From contig CAVXIQ010000004.1 in assembly GCA_963761905.1 (NCBI GenBank), positions 59,911 through 123,910 on the forward strand: a DNA stretch of 64,000 bases, in the 5' to 3' direction. Below the pieces are notes generated by a model. That model saw only the letters and a list, made by a program, of their open reading frames with translations, had not been told where the DNA came from and made no database searches. Positions 51,597-59,455 of the stretch are shown here, in pieces (the first letter of the stretch is position 1; the number at the start of each line of letters is the position of its first letter). The position numbers were made by a program, and so were the translations under genes. This DNA is from Gaiellasilicea sp963761905. Its GTDB lineage: Bacteria; Actinomycetota; Thermoleophilia; Gaiellales; Gaiellaceae.

Positions 51597-52760
51597 GTGT
51601 CTAGGCAGGTCGCCGCTCCCAAGAAGCCCCCCGTCCGCTCACGAGGAAAGCCGAGGTTCATGCTCACCGTCGACATCGCTCTCCCTGAGGTTGAAGAGCT
51701 CCAGAAGCTCGTCACGCAAGGCCAGGAGAAGGGGTTCCTCAGCTACGACGAGATCGTCTCCGGTCTCGAGGAGGTCGAGCTCTCGAAGGAGCAGATCGAG
51801 GACTTCTACACCTATCTGATCGACCACTCGATCGAGCTCGTCGAGGGGGAGCAGTACAAGTCGCCGCCGCACGAGCAGCCCTCGCTTGCCGAGGAGGACG
51901 CGAAGCCGGCGCCGCAGCTCGACCTCACCGTCGAGCCGTCGCTCGACTCGCTGCGCCTCTACCTGCGCGAGATCGGCAAGGTCGCGCTCTTGACCGCCGA
52001 CCAGGAGGTCTATCTGGCGAAGCGGATCGAGCGGGGCGACATGTTCGCGAAGACGCAGATGGTCGAGGCGAACCTGCGGCTCGTCGTCTCGATCGCCAAG
52101 GGGTATCTCGGCCGAGGGCTTTCCTTCCTCGACCTGATCCAGGAAGGGTCGCTCGGGCTGATTCGCGCCGTCGAGAAGTTCGACTACCGCAAGGGCTTCA
52201 AGTTCTCGACCTACGCGACCTGGTGGATCCGTCAGGCCGTCACCCGCGCGATCGCGGACAAGGCGCGGACGATCCGGATTCCCGTGCACATGGTCGAGAA
52301 GCTGAACAAGGTCGTCCACATCGAGCGCCAGCTCGTCCAGCGCCTCGGCCGCGAGCCGCGCCCCGAGGAGATCGCGGAGGAGCTCGAGATCACGACCGAC
52401 GAGGTGCGCGACATCCTCCGGATGGCGCAGATGCCCGTCTCGCTCGAGAAGCCGATCGGCGAGGAGGAGGACAGCTCGCTCGGCGATTTTGTTCCCGACG
52501 AGGCGGCAGAGTCCCCGTTCGACACGGCCTCGCTCTCGCTCAGGCGGGAGGACGTCGAGATGGCGCTGTCGGCGCTGCCGGAACGCGAGCGGAAGGTGAT
52601 CGAGCTTCGTTTCGGCCTCTCCGGGACGCCGCCGTGCACGCTCGAGGAGGTCGGCCGCGCCTTCGGCGTGACGCGGGAGCGGATCCGGCAGATCGAGAAC
52701 AACACGCTGAAGAAGCTCGAGGGCCTGCCAGAGGCTCAGGCTCTGCGTAACTGCATGTAG
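51597..52760 (+). CDS. rpoD: Principal RNA polymerase sigma factor
   Basis: A 387-residue housekeeping-type sigma-70. Region 1.1 is VEELQKLVTQGQEKGFLSYDEIVSGL, then 1.2 (DSLRLYLREIGKVALLTADQEVYLAKRIERGD), region 2 with NLRLVVSIAKGYLGRGLSFLDLIQEGSLGL and KFSTYATWWIRQAVTRAIADKARTIRIPVHM, region 3, and region 4 CTLEEVGRAFGVTRERIRQIENNTLKKL. The region 2.4 and 4.2 residues are canonical. Start GTG 51597 gives a basic N-terminal tail (APKKPPVRSRGKPR); ATG 51660 would remove it. The gene at 23.2 kb is a close but less canonical relative. Confidence 0.93.
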   Translation: MSRQVAAPKKPPVRSRGKPRFMLTVDIALPEVEELQKLVTQGQEKGFLSYDEIVSGLEEVELSKEQIEDFYTYLIDHSIELVEGEQYKSPPHEQPSLAEEDAKPAPQLDLTVEPSLDSLRLYLREIGKVALLTADQEVYLAKRIERGDMFAKTQMVEANLRLVVSIAKGYLGRGLSFLDLIQEGSLGLIRAVEKFDYRKGFKFSTYATWWIRQAVTRAIADKARTIRIPVHMVEKLNKVVHIERQLVQRLGREPRPEEIAEELEITTDEVRDILRMAQMPVSLEKPIGEEEDSSLGDFVPDEAAESPFDTASLSLRREDVEMALSALPERERKVIELRFGLSGTPPCTLEEVGRAFGVTRERIRQIENNTLKKLEGLPEAQALRNCM

Positions 52761-52817
52761 CCCGTAACGGCGCGGAACCACGCGGAGGCACCGTCAGGAA
52801 GAGACGTGCCTCCGCTT

Positions 52818-52851
52818 GACATGTCCGAGGGACAGACCCTGGGCCACGTCC
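52818..52851. repeat. REP-like palindromic repeat, copy E1
   Basis: GACATGTCCGAGGGAC-A-GACCCTGGGCCACGTCC; a variant with GACCC in place of GTCCC, located after the rpoD stop. Confidence 0.75.
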
Positions 52852-52873
52852 TGAAGGAACGTGGCGCGCCTAG

Positions 52874-52906
52874 CCGTGGCCGAGGGACAGACCCTGGGAC
52901 ATGGCC
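52874..52906. repeat. REP-like palindromic repeat, copy E2
   Basis: CCGTGGCCGAGGGAC-A-GACCCTGGGACATGGCC; shares the GACCC variant with E1, so the two probably arose by local duplication. Confidence 0.75.
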
Positions 52907-52943
52907 GCTCCGGAGAGGGCCTTCCAGGACGCGCGAGGAGGGG

Positions 52944-53123
52944 CTACGCGGCGTCGGGACGAACCGGCGAGTCGGCCGCGCGCTCGAGCGGGACGAAGAG
53001 CCGGCAATGAGGGCACTTGAACCCGCGCGACCGGCGACCCGAGAGGAGCGTCGCCGAGAAGACCTTCTTGCAGTGCGGGCACAACACCTCGGGCTCGTTG
53101 TCCGCCTGGGCGTCAGCGTCCAT
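52944..53123 (-). CDS. Small zinc-ribbon protein
   Basis: A 59-residue ORF starting MDADAQADNEPEVLCPHCKK, with two CPHC knuckles 19 residues apart (CPHCKKVF and FKCPHCRLFVPL), the standard layout of a rubredoxin-like zinc ribbon. The basic stretch between them (GRRSRG) may contact nucleic acid. I recognise no named family. The larger ORF around it (to 54419) is antisense to the methyltransferase gene and is not real. It converges on rpoD across two repeats and is divergent from the Rsm22-like gene. Confidence 0.7.
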   Translation of the reverse strand: MDADAQADNEPEVLCPHCKKVFSATLLSGRRSRGFKCPHCRLFVPLERAADSPVRPDAA

Positions 53124-53198
53124 CGAACCAAGGTAGCGGACGCGCCGCGACGTTCGAAGCCGGCGAGCGCACGCCGGAGAGGCTAGTACCGTGCGGCC

Positions 53199-54170
53199 GT
53201 GATCTCCCACGAGCTGCCGCCGGAGCTCCAGGACGCGATCGACCGGCTTGTTCGTACAGTCGAACGATCGCGTCTCGAAGCGGCCGCGGCTCGCCTCACG
53301 GCCGCCTACCGAGAAGGCGGCAACGCCCGGGTCGCTCGAACGCGCGAGGACGTGCTCGCGTACGCAGCCCAGCGGGCACCCGCCACCTACGCCGCAGCCG
53401 CCGCGGTTCTCGGCCGCCTCGCCGAGCAGCGGCCCGACTGGCGGCCACGCTCTCTGCTCGACGTCGGCGCCGGCCCGGGGACGGCGTCGTGGGCGGCTCG
53501 AGCCGTCTGGCCCGGCCTCGAGCGACTCGTGCTGGTCGAGGCGGAGCCGGCGATGGTCGCGCTCGGACGCGAGCTCGACACCGATCCGAGGACGGAATGG
53601 GTCGCCGGCGAGCTCCGTCCGAGGTCGGAGGAGTTCGATCTCGTCCTCGTCGCCTACGTGCTCAACGAGCTGCCGCCGGACCGCGTCGAAGCGGTGGCGG
53701 GCTCCCTCTGGGCGAGCACGGCCGACACGCTGGTCGTCCTCGAGCCCGGAACACCCGCCGGCTACCGGAACGTCCTCTCGGCGCGGGCCCAGGCGATAGC
53801 GTCCGGAGGCTTCACGCTCGCGCCGTGCCCGCACGACGAGCCGTGTCCGTTGTTCGAACCGGACTGGTGTCACTTCGCGGCCCGCCTCCAGCGGAGCGAG
53901 GCCCATCGCTCCGTCAAGGCTGCGTCGCGCGGCTTCGAGGACGAGAAGTTCTCGTACGCCGCGCTTGCGCGCGAGCCGCAACCGCGAGCAGCAGCGCGGA
54001 TCATCCGCCCGCCGCAGATCCGGCCGGGCCACGTCCTCCTCGAGCTCTGCGAGCCGGGCGGCGTCGGTCGGACGACGGTCTCGAGGCGCGACCGCGAGAG
54101 CTTTCGCCGAGCGCGCAAAGCGGCCTGGGGCGATGCGTTCGACCCGGCGTCCCCGGAAGCCGCACGGTGA
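53199..54170 (+). CDS. Rsm22-like SAM-dependent methyltransferase
   Basis: A 323-residue protein of the small-subunit ribosomal Rsm22 family. SAM-binding motif I is RPRSLLDVGAGPGTASWAARAVWP near residue 85, then ERLVLVEAEPAMVALGREL and FDLVLVAYVLNELPPDRV. The C-terminal part has the family cysteine pattern CPHDEPCPLFEPDWCHF and KFSYAALARE. Eukaryotic relatives are mitochondrial ribosome assembly factors; the bacterial role is unsettled and may be rRNA modification. GTG start 53199. It is followed by a peroxiredoxin gene after 140 bp. Confidence 0.85.
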   Translation: MISHELPPELQDAIDRLVRTVERSRLEAAAARLTAAYREGGNARVARTREDVLAYAAQRAPATYAAAAAVLGRLAEQRPDWRPRSLLDVGAGPGTASWAARAVWPGLERLVLVEAEPAMVALGRELDTDPRTEWVAGELRPRSEEFDLVLVAYVLNELPPDRVEAVAGSLWASTADTLVVLEPGTPAGYRNVLSARAQAIASGGFTLAPCPHDEPCPLFEPDWCHFAARLQRSEAHRSVKAASRGFEDEKFSYAALAREPQPRAAARIIRPPQIRPGHVLLELCEPGGVGRTTVSRRDRESFRRARKAAWGDAFDPASPEAAR

Positions 54171-54310
54171 GTCCTCCCGCGTAGTCGAACGGCGGCTGCC
54201 GCTCGCCGAGCCATCGTCGTCGCGGGTCGGCCGCACGTCTTGAACGACGGCGACGCGTGCTTGAACGCGGCCGATATCGTTGCCGAGACGGTATCGACGA
54301 GGAGGGAAGG

Positions 54311-54970
54311 ATGACGTTACAGATCGGCGATTCGGCACCGGACTTCGAGGCGGAGACGACCGAGGGGAGGATCGGCTTCCACGACTGGCTCGACGGTTCC
54401 TGGGCGGTTCTCTTCTCACATCCGAAGGACTTCACCCCGGTGTGCACGACAGAGCTCGGGACGATGGCGCGGCTCAAGCCCGAGTTCGACCGCCGTAACG
54501 TGAAGATCATCGCGGTCTCGGTCGATCCGACGGGGCGCCACGAGGAGTGGGCGAAGGACATCGAGGAGACCCAGGGGCACGCCCCGAACTACCCGATCAT
54601 CGGCGACGACGATTTCAACGTCTCGAAGCTGTACGGGATGCTCCCCGCGGAGACCGAGGGAGATCCGCTGGTGCGGACACCGGCCGACAACCAGACCGTG
54701 CGCAACGTCTTCGTGATCGGCCCTGACAAGAAGGTCAAGCTCGTGCTCGTCTATCCGATGACGACAGGCCGGAACTTCGACGAGGTGCTGCGCGTGATCG
54801 ACTCGCTGCAGCTGACGGCGAAGCACAAGGTCGCGACTCCGGCGAACTGGCAGCAGGGCGAGGACGTGATCATCGCCGGCTCCGTCTCGAACGACGAGGC
54901 GAGGGAGACCTATCCGGACGGATGGGAGGAGCCGCGTCCCTACATCCGGATCGTGCCTCAGCCGCAGTAG
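54311..54970 (+). CDS. 1-Cys peroxiredoxin (Prx6 type)
   Basis: Thiol peroxidase of 219 aa that reduces H2O2 and organic peroxides. The active site is SHPKDFTPVCTTELGTMARL with the peroxidatic Cys near residue 45, and LVYPMTTGRNFDEVLRVIDSLQL follows. The long C-terminal arm (ATPANWQQGEDVIIAGSVSNDEARETYP) is typical of the Prx6/AhpC2 group. ATG 54311 has GGAGGGAAGG upstream. No resolving Cys or reductase partner is adjacent. It fits the oxidative-stress theme of the SOD genes elsewhere in the window but is not linked to them. Confidence 0.95.
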   Translation: MTLQIGDSAPDFEAETTEGRIGFHDWLDGSWAVLFSHPKDFTPVCTTELGTMARLKPEFDRRNVKIIAVSVDPTGRHEEWAKDIEETQGHAPNYPIIGDDDFNVSKLYGMLPAETEGDPLVRTPADNQTVRNVFVIGPDKKVKLVLVYPMTTGRNFDEVLRVIDSLQLTAKHKVATPANWQQGEDVIIAGSVSNDEARETYPDGWEEPRPYIRIVPQPQ

Positions 54971-55077
54971 CGCCTCCATGGTGCCTGCCAGGGCAGCCGG
55001 GCGGGCACCGATGACTTGGGACACGTTCGATCGTCTAACGAGCAGGACGAATCGACAGCGAGAGGATGGAGGCGGCG

Positions 55078-55554
55078 ATGCAGAAGATCGTTCCCTGCTT
55101 GTGGTTCGACACGGAGGCGGAAGAGGCGGCGAGGTTCTACACCTCGATCTTCCCGCGTTCCGAGATCGGTGAGATCGCGCGCTACGGCTCGGCCGGACCC
55201 CGCCCCGAGGGGATGGTCATGACCGTCAGCTTCGAGCTGGACGGGCAGCGGTTCACGGCTCTGAACGGCGGCCCCGACTTCACCTTCAACGAGTCGATCT
55301 CGTTCGAGGTGAGTTGCGAGGGCCAGGAGGAGGTCGACGCGTTCTCGAGCAAGCTCTCCGCAGACGGTGGCGAGCTGGGGCCGTGCGGGTGGCTCAAGGA
55401 TCGTTTCGGCGTCTCGTGGCAGATCATTCCGACCCGGCTTCCGGAGCTCCTCGCCGACCCGGACCAGGAGAAGTCGCAGCGGGTCATGAAGGCGATGCTC
55501 GAGATGAGGAAGATCGAGATCGACGAGCTCGAACGCGCCGCCGCGGCGGCCTAG
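55078..55554 (+). CDS. VOC-family protein (PhnB-like)
   Basis: A 158-residue glyoxalase-fold protein of the PhnB/3-demethylubiquinone methyltransferase-like group. Blocks are KIVPCLWFDTEAEEAARFYTSIFP, MVMTVSFELDGQRFTALNGGPDFTFNESISFEV and ELGPCGWLKDRFGVSWQIIP. The His/Glu metal ligands typical of active glyoxalases are incomplete, as is usual for PhnB-like proteins, whose function is mostly unknown. ATG 55078 is preferred for its GGAGG site; ATG 55066 is in frame. It is followed after 19 nt by the ChbG gene, so they may be co-transcribed. Confidence 0.85.
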   Translation: MQKIVPCLWFDTEAEEAARFYTSIFPRSEIGEIARYGSAGPRPEGMVMTVSFELDGQRFTALNGGPDFTFNESISFEVSCEGQEEVDAFSSKLSADGGELGPCGWLKDRFGVSWQIIPTRLPELLADPDQEKSQRVMKAMLEMRKIEIDELERAAAAA

Positions 55555-55573
55555 TGGAGGGTCGGGCCGGCTC

Positions 55574-56185
55574 GTGAGGCGCCTGATCGTCAACGCCGAC
55601 GATCTCGGGTACACCGAGGGCGTCAGCCGGGGGATCCTGGAGGCGCACGAGCGCGGGATCGTGACGAGCACGAGCCTCATGGTCGATCCGCCGGCGGCGA
55701 AGCACGCGGTCGAGCTGGCCCGCCGCGCGCCGGACCTGTCGGTGGGCTTGCATGCGCTCCTCGACGGCGTTCCGCCCGAGCGTTGTGAAGGGGAGCTGAC
55801 GCGCCAGCTGGCGCGTTTCGAGGAGCTCGTCGGCGGGCGGCCGACGCACCTCGACTCTCACCATCACACTCACCGGGACCCCGGGGTGAACGAGGTGTTC
55901 GTCAGCTTCGGCGAGGCGGAGGGGCTACCGATGCGAGACGCCAGCGTCCGACACGACCCTCGCTACTACGGCGCAGGTGCGATCGAGGTCGAGCGCCTGC
56001 TGGAGCTCGTAGCGACCCTCGAGGAAGGCGACACCGAGCTCGGCTGTCATCCGGGCTACGCGGACGCGCTTGTCTCCCGCTACACGAACGAGCGGGAGCA
56101 GGAGATCCTGGCGCTCACGGATCCGCGCGTCCGGACGCGGCTCGACGAGCTCGAGATCGAGCTGATCGGCTGGCGCGACCTCTGA
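55574..56185 (+). CDS. ChbG/YdjC-family carbohydrate deacetylase
   Basis: A 203-residue hydrolase that removes acetyl groups from N-acetylated oligosaccharides in characterised homologs. Metal and catalytic residues are in LIVNADDLGYTEGVSRGILEA (Asp pair), LSVGLHALLDG and THLDSHHHTHRDPGV (His cluster), with ELGCHPGYAD near the end. It is shorter than ChbG (~250 aa) but has all motifs. GTG start 55574. The substrate is unknown; no sugar transport genes adjoin. Confidence 0.88.
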   Translation: MRRLIVNADDLGYTEGVSRGILEAHERGIVTSTSLMVDPPAAKHAVELARRAPDLSVGLHALLDGVPPERCEGELTRQLARFEELVGGRPTHLDSHHHTHRDPGVNEVFVSFGEAEGLPMRDASVRHDPRYYGAGAIEVERLLELVATLEEGDTELGCHPGYADALVSRYTNEREQEILALTDPRVRTRLDELEIELIGWRDL

Positions 56186-56362
56186 TTCCGGCTACGACGG
56201 CGCGCCGCCGGCGAGCCGCAGTCACATCGGCCGGCCGACTTGCGTGCCGACTGTTCATGCCGTCCGGGTGAGGTGGGCGGGGAAGTCTCCGCGTAGCGTC
56301 GCCTCGGACCTCATCGATGACGCGGGCATGCGACCAGAGGAGCTTTCGAACTAGCGGGCCGT

Positions 56363-56396
56363 TCCGGGGTCGGGCCCCGGAGCCGCCGCGTGGCGG
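56363..56396 (+). promoter_or_regulatory. Two tandem hairpins in antiporter leader, second covering the ribosome site
   Basis: Hairpin 1 pairs TCCGGGG (56363-56369) with CCCCGGA (56375-56381). Hairpin 2 pairs CCGCC (56383-56387) with GGCGG (56392-56396); the latter is part of the GGCGGAG ribosome-site-like sequence seven bases before ATG 56406. The first could be a terminator for the upstream gene; the second could limit translation. Confidence 0.4.
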
Positions 56397-56405
56397 AGCC
56401 TGAGC

Positions 56406-57731
56406 ATGGGTGGCTCGGGTCTCGTCGCGATCGCCCTGCTCGTGCTCGCGTACGCGGCGGTCTCCCGACGGCTGGCGGGGACGGCGATCAGCTCAGCGAT
56501 CGTGTTCGTCGCCGGCGGCATGCTCGTCAGCGCGGACGCCCTCGGCTGGCTCGACCCGACGATCGAGAGCGAGGCGGTCCGCTGGGTCGCCGAAGCGACG
56601 CTGACCGTCGTCCTCTTCGCGGATGCATCGCGGATCGATCTCGGAAAGCTGCGGCGCGAGTACGTCGTGCCCGCTCGCCTACTCGCGATCGGGCTGCCGC
56701 TGACCATCGTCGCGGGCGCTCTCGCGGCGCTCGGCGTGCTCGGCGAGCTCACGCTCATCGAAGCTGTTCTCCTCGCAATCGTGCTCGCTCCCACCGACGC
56801 CGCGCTCGGGCAGGCGGTGGTCACGGACCGCAGGATCCCGTCGCGGGTCAGGCAGGGGCTCAACGTCGAGAGCGGGCTCAACGACGGCATCTGCGTGCCG
56901 CTGCTGCTGATCGCGATCGCGATCGCGGAGGCCGAGGAAGGCGCGATCGGAAACGGCGCTGCGCTCCATCTGGTGCTCGAGGAGATCGGCTTCGGCTGCC
57001 TCGGGGGCGTGGTCGCCGGGCTCGCAGCGGCGCTCGTGATCCGGGTGGGAGTCGCACGCCGCCTCGTCGATCCGATCTGGCTCCAGGTCGTCCCGGTCGC
57101 AGGCGCCGGACTGGCCTACGGGCTGGCCGTGTGGATGGGCGGCAGCGGGTTCATCGCGGCGTTCGTCGGCGGCGCCGTCTTCGGTGGCCTGCGACGCGAA
57201 GTCGGGGGCGAGGTCACCCTCTTCCTCGAAGAGACGGGTGGTCTGCTCGGCGCGGTCACGTTCGTCCTCTTCGGCGCGGTCATGCTCGTGCCGGTGCTCG
57301 ACGACCTTTCGTTCGAGATCGTCCTGTACGCGCTCCTCAGCCTGACCGTCGTCCGCATCGTTCCCGTGGTGCTGGCGATGCTGGGATCGGGCGCGCGGCC
57401 GCCGACCGTCGCCTTCCTCGGCTGGTTCGGCCCGCGCGGTCTGGCCTCGATCGTGTTCGCGGTGATCCTCGTCACGGACGCCCAGCTCGCGCACGAGTCG
57501 GTGCTGCTGAACACGATCTTTCTGACGATCGGGCTCTCGGTGCTCTTGCACGGGGTGACGGCGGCGCCGCTCGCCGGGCGCTACGCGACCTGGTTCGCGG
57601 CTCATCCTCTCGAGGCGGTGCCCGCGTTCGAGAGCGTCCCTGCCTCGCACCAGCGCCTCCACCGCTGGGCCGCCGAGCTACGGCATCTGCGTGAGGAGAT
57701 CGACGACGTCCCCCACGACGTCGAGCCGTGA
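56406..57731 (+). CDS. Cation:proton antiporter (CPA1/NhaP type)
   Basis: Membrane exchanger of 441 aa with about 12 helices. The CPA1 core motifs are AEATLTVVLFADASRIDL, APTDAALGQAVVTD (ion-binding Asp) and GLNVESGLNDGICVPLLLI (ND pair), followed by FLGWFGPRGLASIVFAVIL with the conserved GPRG arginine. It would exchange Na+ or K+ for H+ in pH or ion homeostasis. The C-terminal soluble tail is short (about 40 residues). ATG 56406 is preceded by a hairpin that includes the ribosome site. It is 34 nt from the next gene. Confidence 0.92.
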   Translation: MGGSGLVAIALLVLAYAAVSRRLAGTAISSAIVFVAGGMLVSADALGWLDPTIESEAVRWVAEATLTVVLFADASRIDLGKLRREYVVPARLLAIGLPLTIVAGALAALGVLGELTLIEAVLLAIVLAPTDAALGQAVVTDRRIPSRVRQGLNVESGLNDGICVPLLLIAIAIAEAEEGAIGNGAALHLVLEEIGFGCLGGVVAGLAAALVIRVGVARRLVDPIWLQVVPVAGAGLAYGLAVWMGGSGFIAAFVGGAVFGGLRREVGGEVTLFLEETGGLLGAVTFVLFGAVMLVPVLDDLSFEIVLYALLSLTVVRIVPVVLAMLGSGARPPTVAFLGWFGPRGLASIVFAVILVTDAQLAHESVLLNTIFLTIGLSVLLHGVTAAPLAGRYATWFAAHPLEAVPAFESVPASHQRLHRWAAELRHLREEIDDVPHDVEP

Positions 57732-57765
57732 CGCCATTCCGAGCTCGCTCGCTACGGTGGCGCAC

Positions 57766-58491
57766 GTGACGGGAAACCTCCTCGACGACTGGCGGGCCGA
57801 AGAGTACGGGCGCTCGCGCGACGGCGTTGCGCTCCGTGTGTTCCTCCCCGCGGTCGACCGGCCCGTGGAAGGTCTCCTCGTCGCCGCCCAGCACGGGGAG
57901 GAGGCGGTGACCGCGCTCGTCGCCCGTCGCCTGCTCGAGCGAGTCCCCGGACGCAGCACCGGCTGGGCGATCGTGCCCGTCGCCAACCCCGACGGGCTGA
58001 TCAACGGCACGCGACAGAACGCGGCGGGCGTGGATCTCAACCGCAACTTCCCCGCCGGCTCCTGGCGGTCGGACGACTCGTACACGTATCCGCCCGGGAT
58101 CGAGGACGAGCGACGCGTCGTCGCCAACCGTACGAATCTCTCCTCACCCGGCGAGCACGCCGGGTCCGAGCCCGAGACGCAGGCCCTGATGAGGCTCGTC
58201 GAGCGCCTGCGCCCGCCGCTCGTGCTCGACCTTCACAGCCCGCTCGAGCTCCTGCTACCGCGCGGCGACGTCAGCAGTGCCGTCGTCGACGGGCTGAGCC
58301 GGGCGGCTGGGCTCCCGATCGTGGACGACGTCGGCGGCCCCTGTCCGGGCGCATTCGACGACTGGCTCGTCGAGGTCGGGATTCGGGCGATCGTCTACGA
58401 GGTCGAGCACGCCGGCCTTCCCGCACTCTGCCTGCGCCACCTGCCGGGGCTCGAGGCGCTCGTGCGCTCGAACGGCGCTCCGCCCAGCTGA
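57766..58491 (+). CDS. M14-family zinc carboxypeptidase (MpaA-like)
   Basis: A 241-residue metallopeptidase without signal peptide, so cytoplasmic. Zinc ligands are in LLVAAQHGEEAVTALVA (HxxE) and VLDLHSPLELLLPRG (His); the substrate-binding Arg/Asn region is GVDLNRNFPAGSW and the catalytic Glu lies in AIVYEVEHAG. The size and motifs fit the MpaA group of murein-peptide amidases, which cleave the D-Glu/DAP bond of cell-wall peptides. It converges on the transglutaminase operon with four bases between stops. Start GTG 57766; longer forms enter the antiporter gene. Confidence 0.85.
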   Translation: MTGNLLDDWRAEEYGRSRDGVALRVFLPAVDRPVEGLLVAAQHGEEAVTALVARRLLERVPGRSTGWAIVPVANPDGLINGTRQNAAGVDLNRNFPAGSWRSDDSYTYPPGIEDERRVVANRTNLSSPGEHAGSEPETQALMRLVERLRPPLVLDLHSPLELLLPRGDVSSAVVDGLSRAAGLPIVDDVGGPCPGAFDDWLVEVGIRAIVYEVEHAGLPALCLRHLPGLEALVRSNGAPPS

Positions 58492-58495
58492 AGCG

Positions 58496-59446
58496 CTAGG
58501 TCGTCCGGACGGGGCCGGGCCTGCGCGTCCGCCGCGGCCTGATGTACTCGACCCCGGTCACGGCAGCGCGTTTGTGGGTCGTCAGCACCCCCCCGTACGG
58601 CGCTTCGAACGTCCCCGAGGTCGGCGCCACGTCGCAGTAGTCGCGCCCCACTGCGACGGTGAGGTACCGCAGGGCGGCGCGCCGGTCGTGGGTCGGGTCG
58701 ATCGGGACGGCCCGCAGTGCGTCGGAGTCCTGGGGATGCCGGACGAGGACCTCGACCCACGCGTGGGTGCCTCCGTCGCCGAGCACGTGGCCCGAGACGT
58801 ACCTGGCCGGCAGCCCGCAGAGCCTGCAGAGCGCCAGCATGCAGTGCGCATAGTCCTGGCAGACGCCGATCCCGGCCTCCCATGCCTCTGCCGCGGTCGT
58901 CGTGACCGCGGTCACGCCGTGGAGGTAGTCGAAGTGCTCGAACACCCGCGTGCTGACGACCTCGGCGAGCTCGATGCCCTCGGCTCCTGTCTCACGGAGC
59001 TCGGCCGCGACGGCGCGCAATCGGTCGTCCGGTCGGGTCAGGCGCGACGGCTCGGCGAAGCGCTGGTCGAACGTGATCACGTCGGGCGTGTCCGCGCCGT
59101 CCACGGCGGTCTCGCGCTCGACGACCGCCCAGGTCGTGAACTCGACCTCCCGCTCGACCTCTTCGATGCCCAGGTCGAGCACGACGTTCCCGAACGTGTC
59201 GTACGAGCGCTCGGTGTCGACGTCGCAGCCCGAGACGCGGAGCTTGTGCGTCACGAGCCGCTGGTCGCCGTGGTAGTCGGGCGGGACGACCATCAGGCGA
59301 TGGCGGAGCGAGGCGATCGGCCCCGGATACTCGTAGGCGAAGCTCTGCTGGATCAGGACGGTGGTCTGCCGGACGTTCTGCCAGTCGATCTCGTCGTCGT
59401 CGATCGACCCGAGAGTGGCGATCAGGTCGCCGAGCGACTCACCCAC
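58496..59446 (-). CDS. Transglutaminase-like protein 3 of operon
   Basis: A 316-residue protein with the N-terminal beta domain (YPGPIASLRHRLMVVPPDYHGDQ) and a papain-like transglutaminase core. The triad is complete: GIGVCQDYAHCMLALCRLCGLPARYVSGH (Cys), GTHAWVEVLV (His) and AVPIDPTHDR (Asp). Such cytoplasmic bacterial members are predicted peptidases or amide-forming enzymes. The first 25 residues (LIATLGSIDDDEIDWQNVRQ) are an acidic addition not found in the two paralogs. It is the last gene of the operon, nine bases after the second transglutaminase gene. Confidence 0.88.
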   Translation of the reverse strand: MGESLGDLIATLGSIDDDEIDWQNVRQTTVLIQQSFAYEYPGPIASLRHRLMVVPPDYHGDQRLVTHKLRVSGCDVDTERSYDTFGNVVLDLGIEEVEREVEFTTWAVVERETAVDGADTPDVITFDQRFAEPSRLTRPDDRLRAVAAELRETGAEGIELAEVVSTRVFEHFDYLHGVTAVTTTAAEAWEAGIGVCQDYAHCMLALCRLCGLPARYVSGHVLGDGGTHAWVEVLVRHPQDSDALRAVPIDPTHDRRAALRYLTVAVGRDYCDVAPTSGTFEAPYGGVLTTHKRAAVTGVEYIRPRRTRRPGPVRTT

Positions 59447-59455
59447 GCCGCGCGC

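Noticed and set aside
37682..52906. CRISPR array
   Set aside because: The repeats are scattered over 15 kb singly or in pairs, are palindromic, and have no regular spacers or cas genes.
54980..55009. Hairpin after the peroxiredoxin gene as a terminator
   Set aside because: GGTGCCTGCC and GGGCGGGCACC pair imperfectly; too weak to list.
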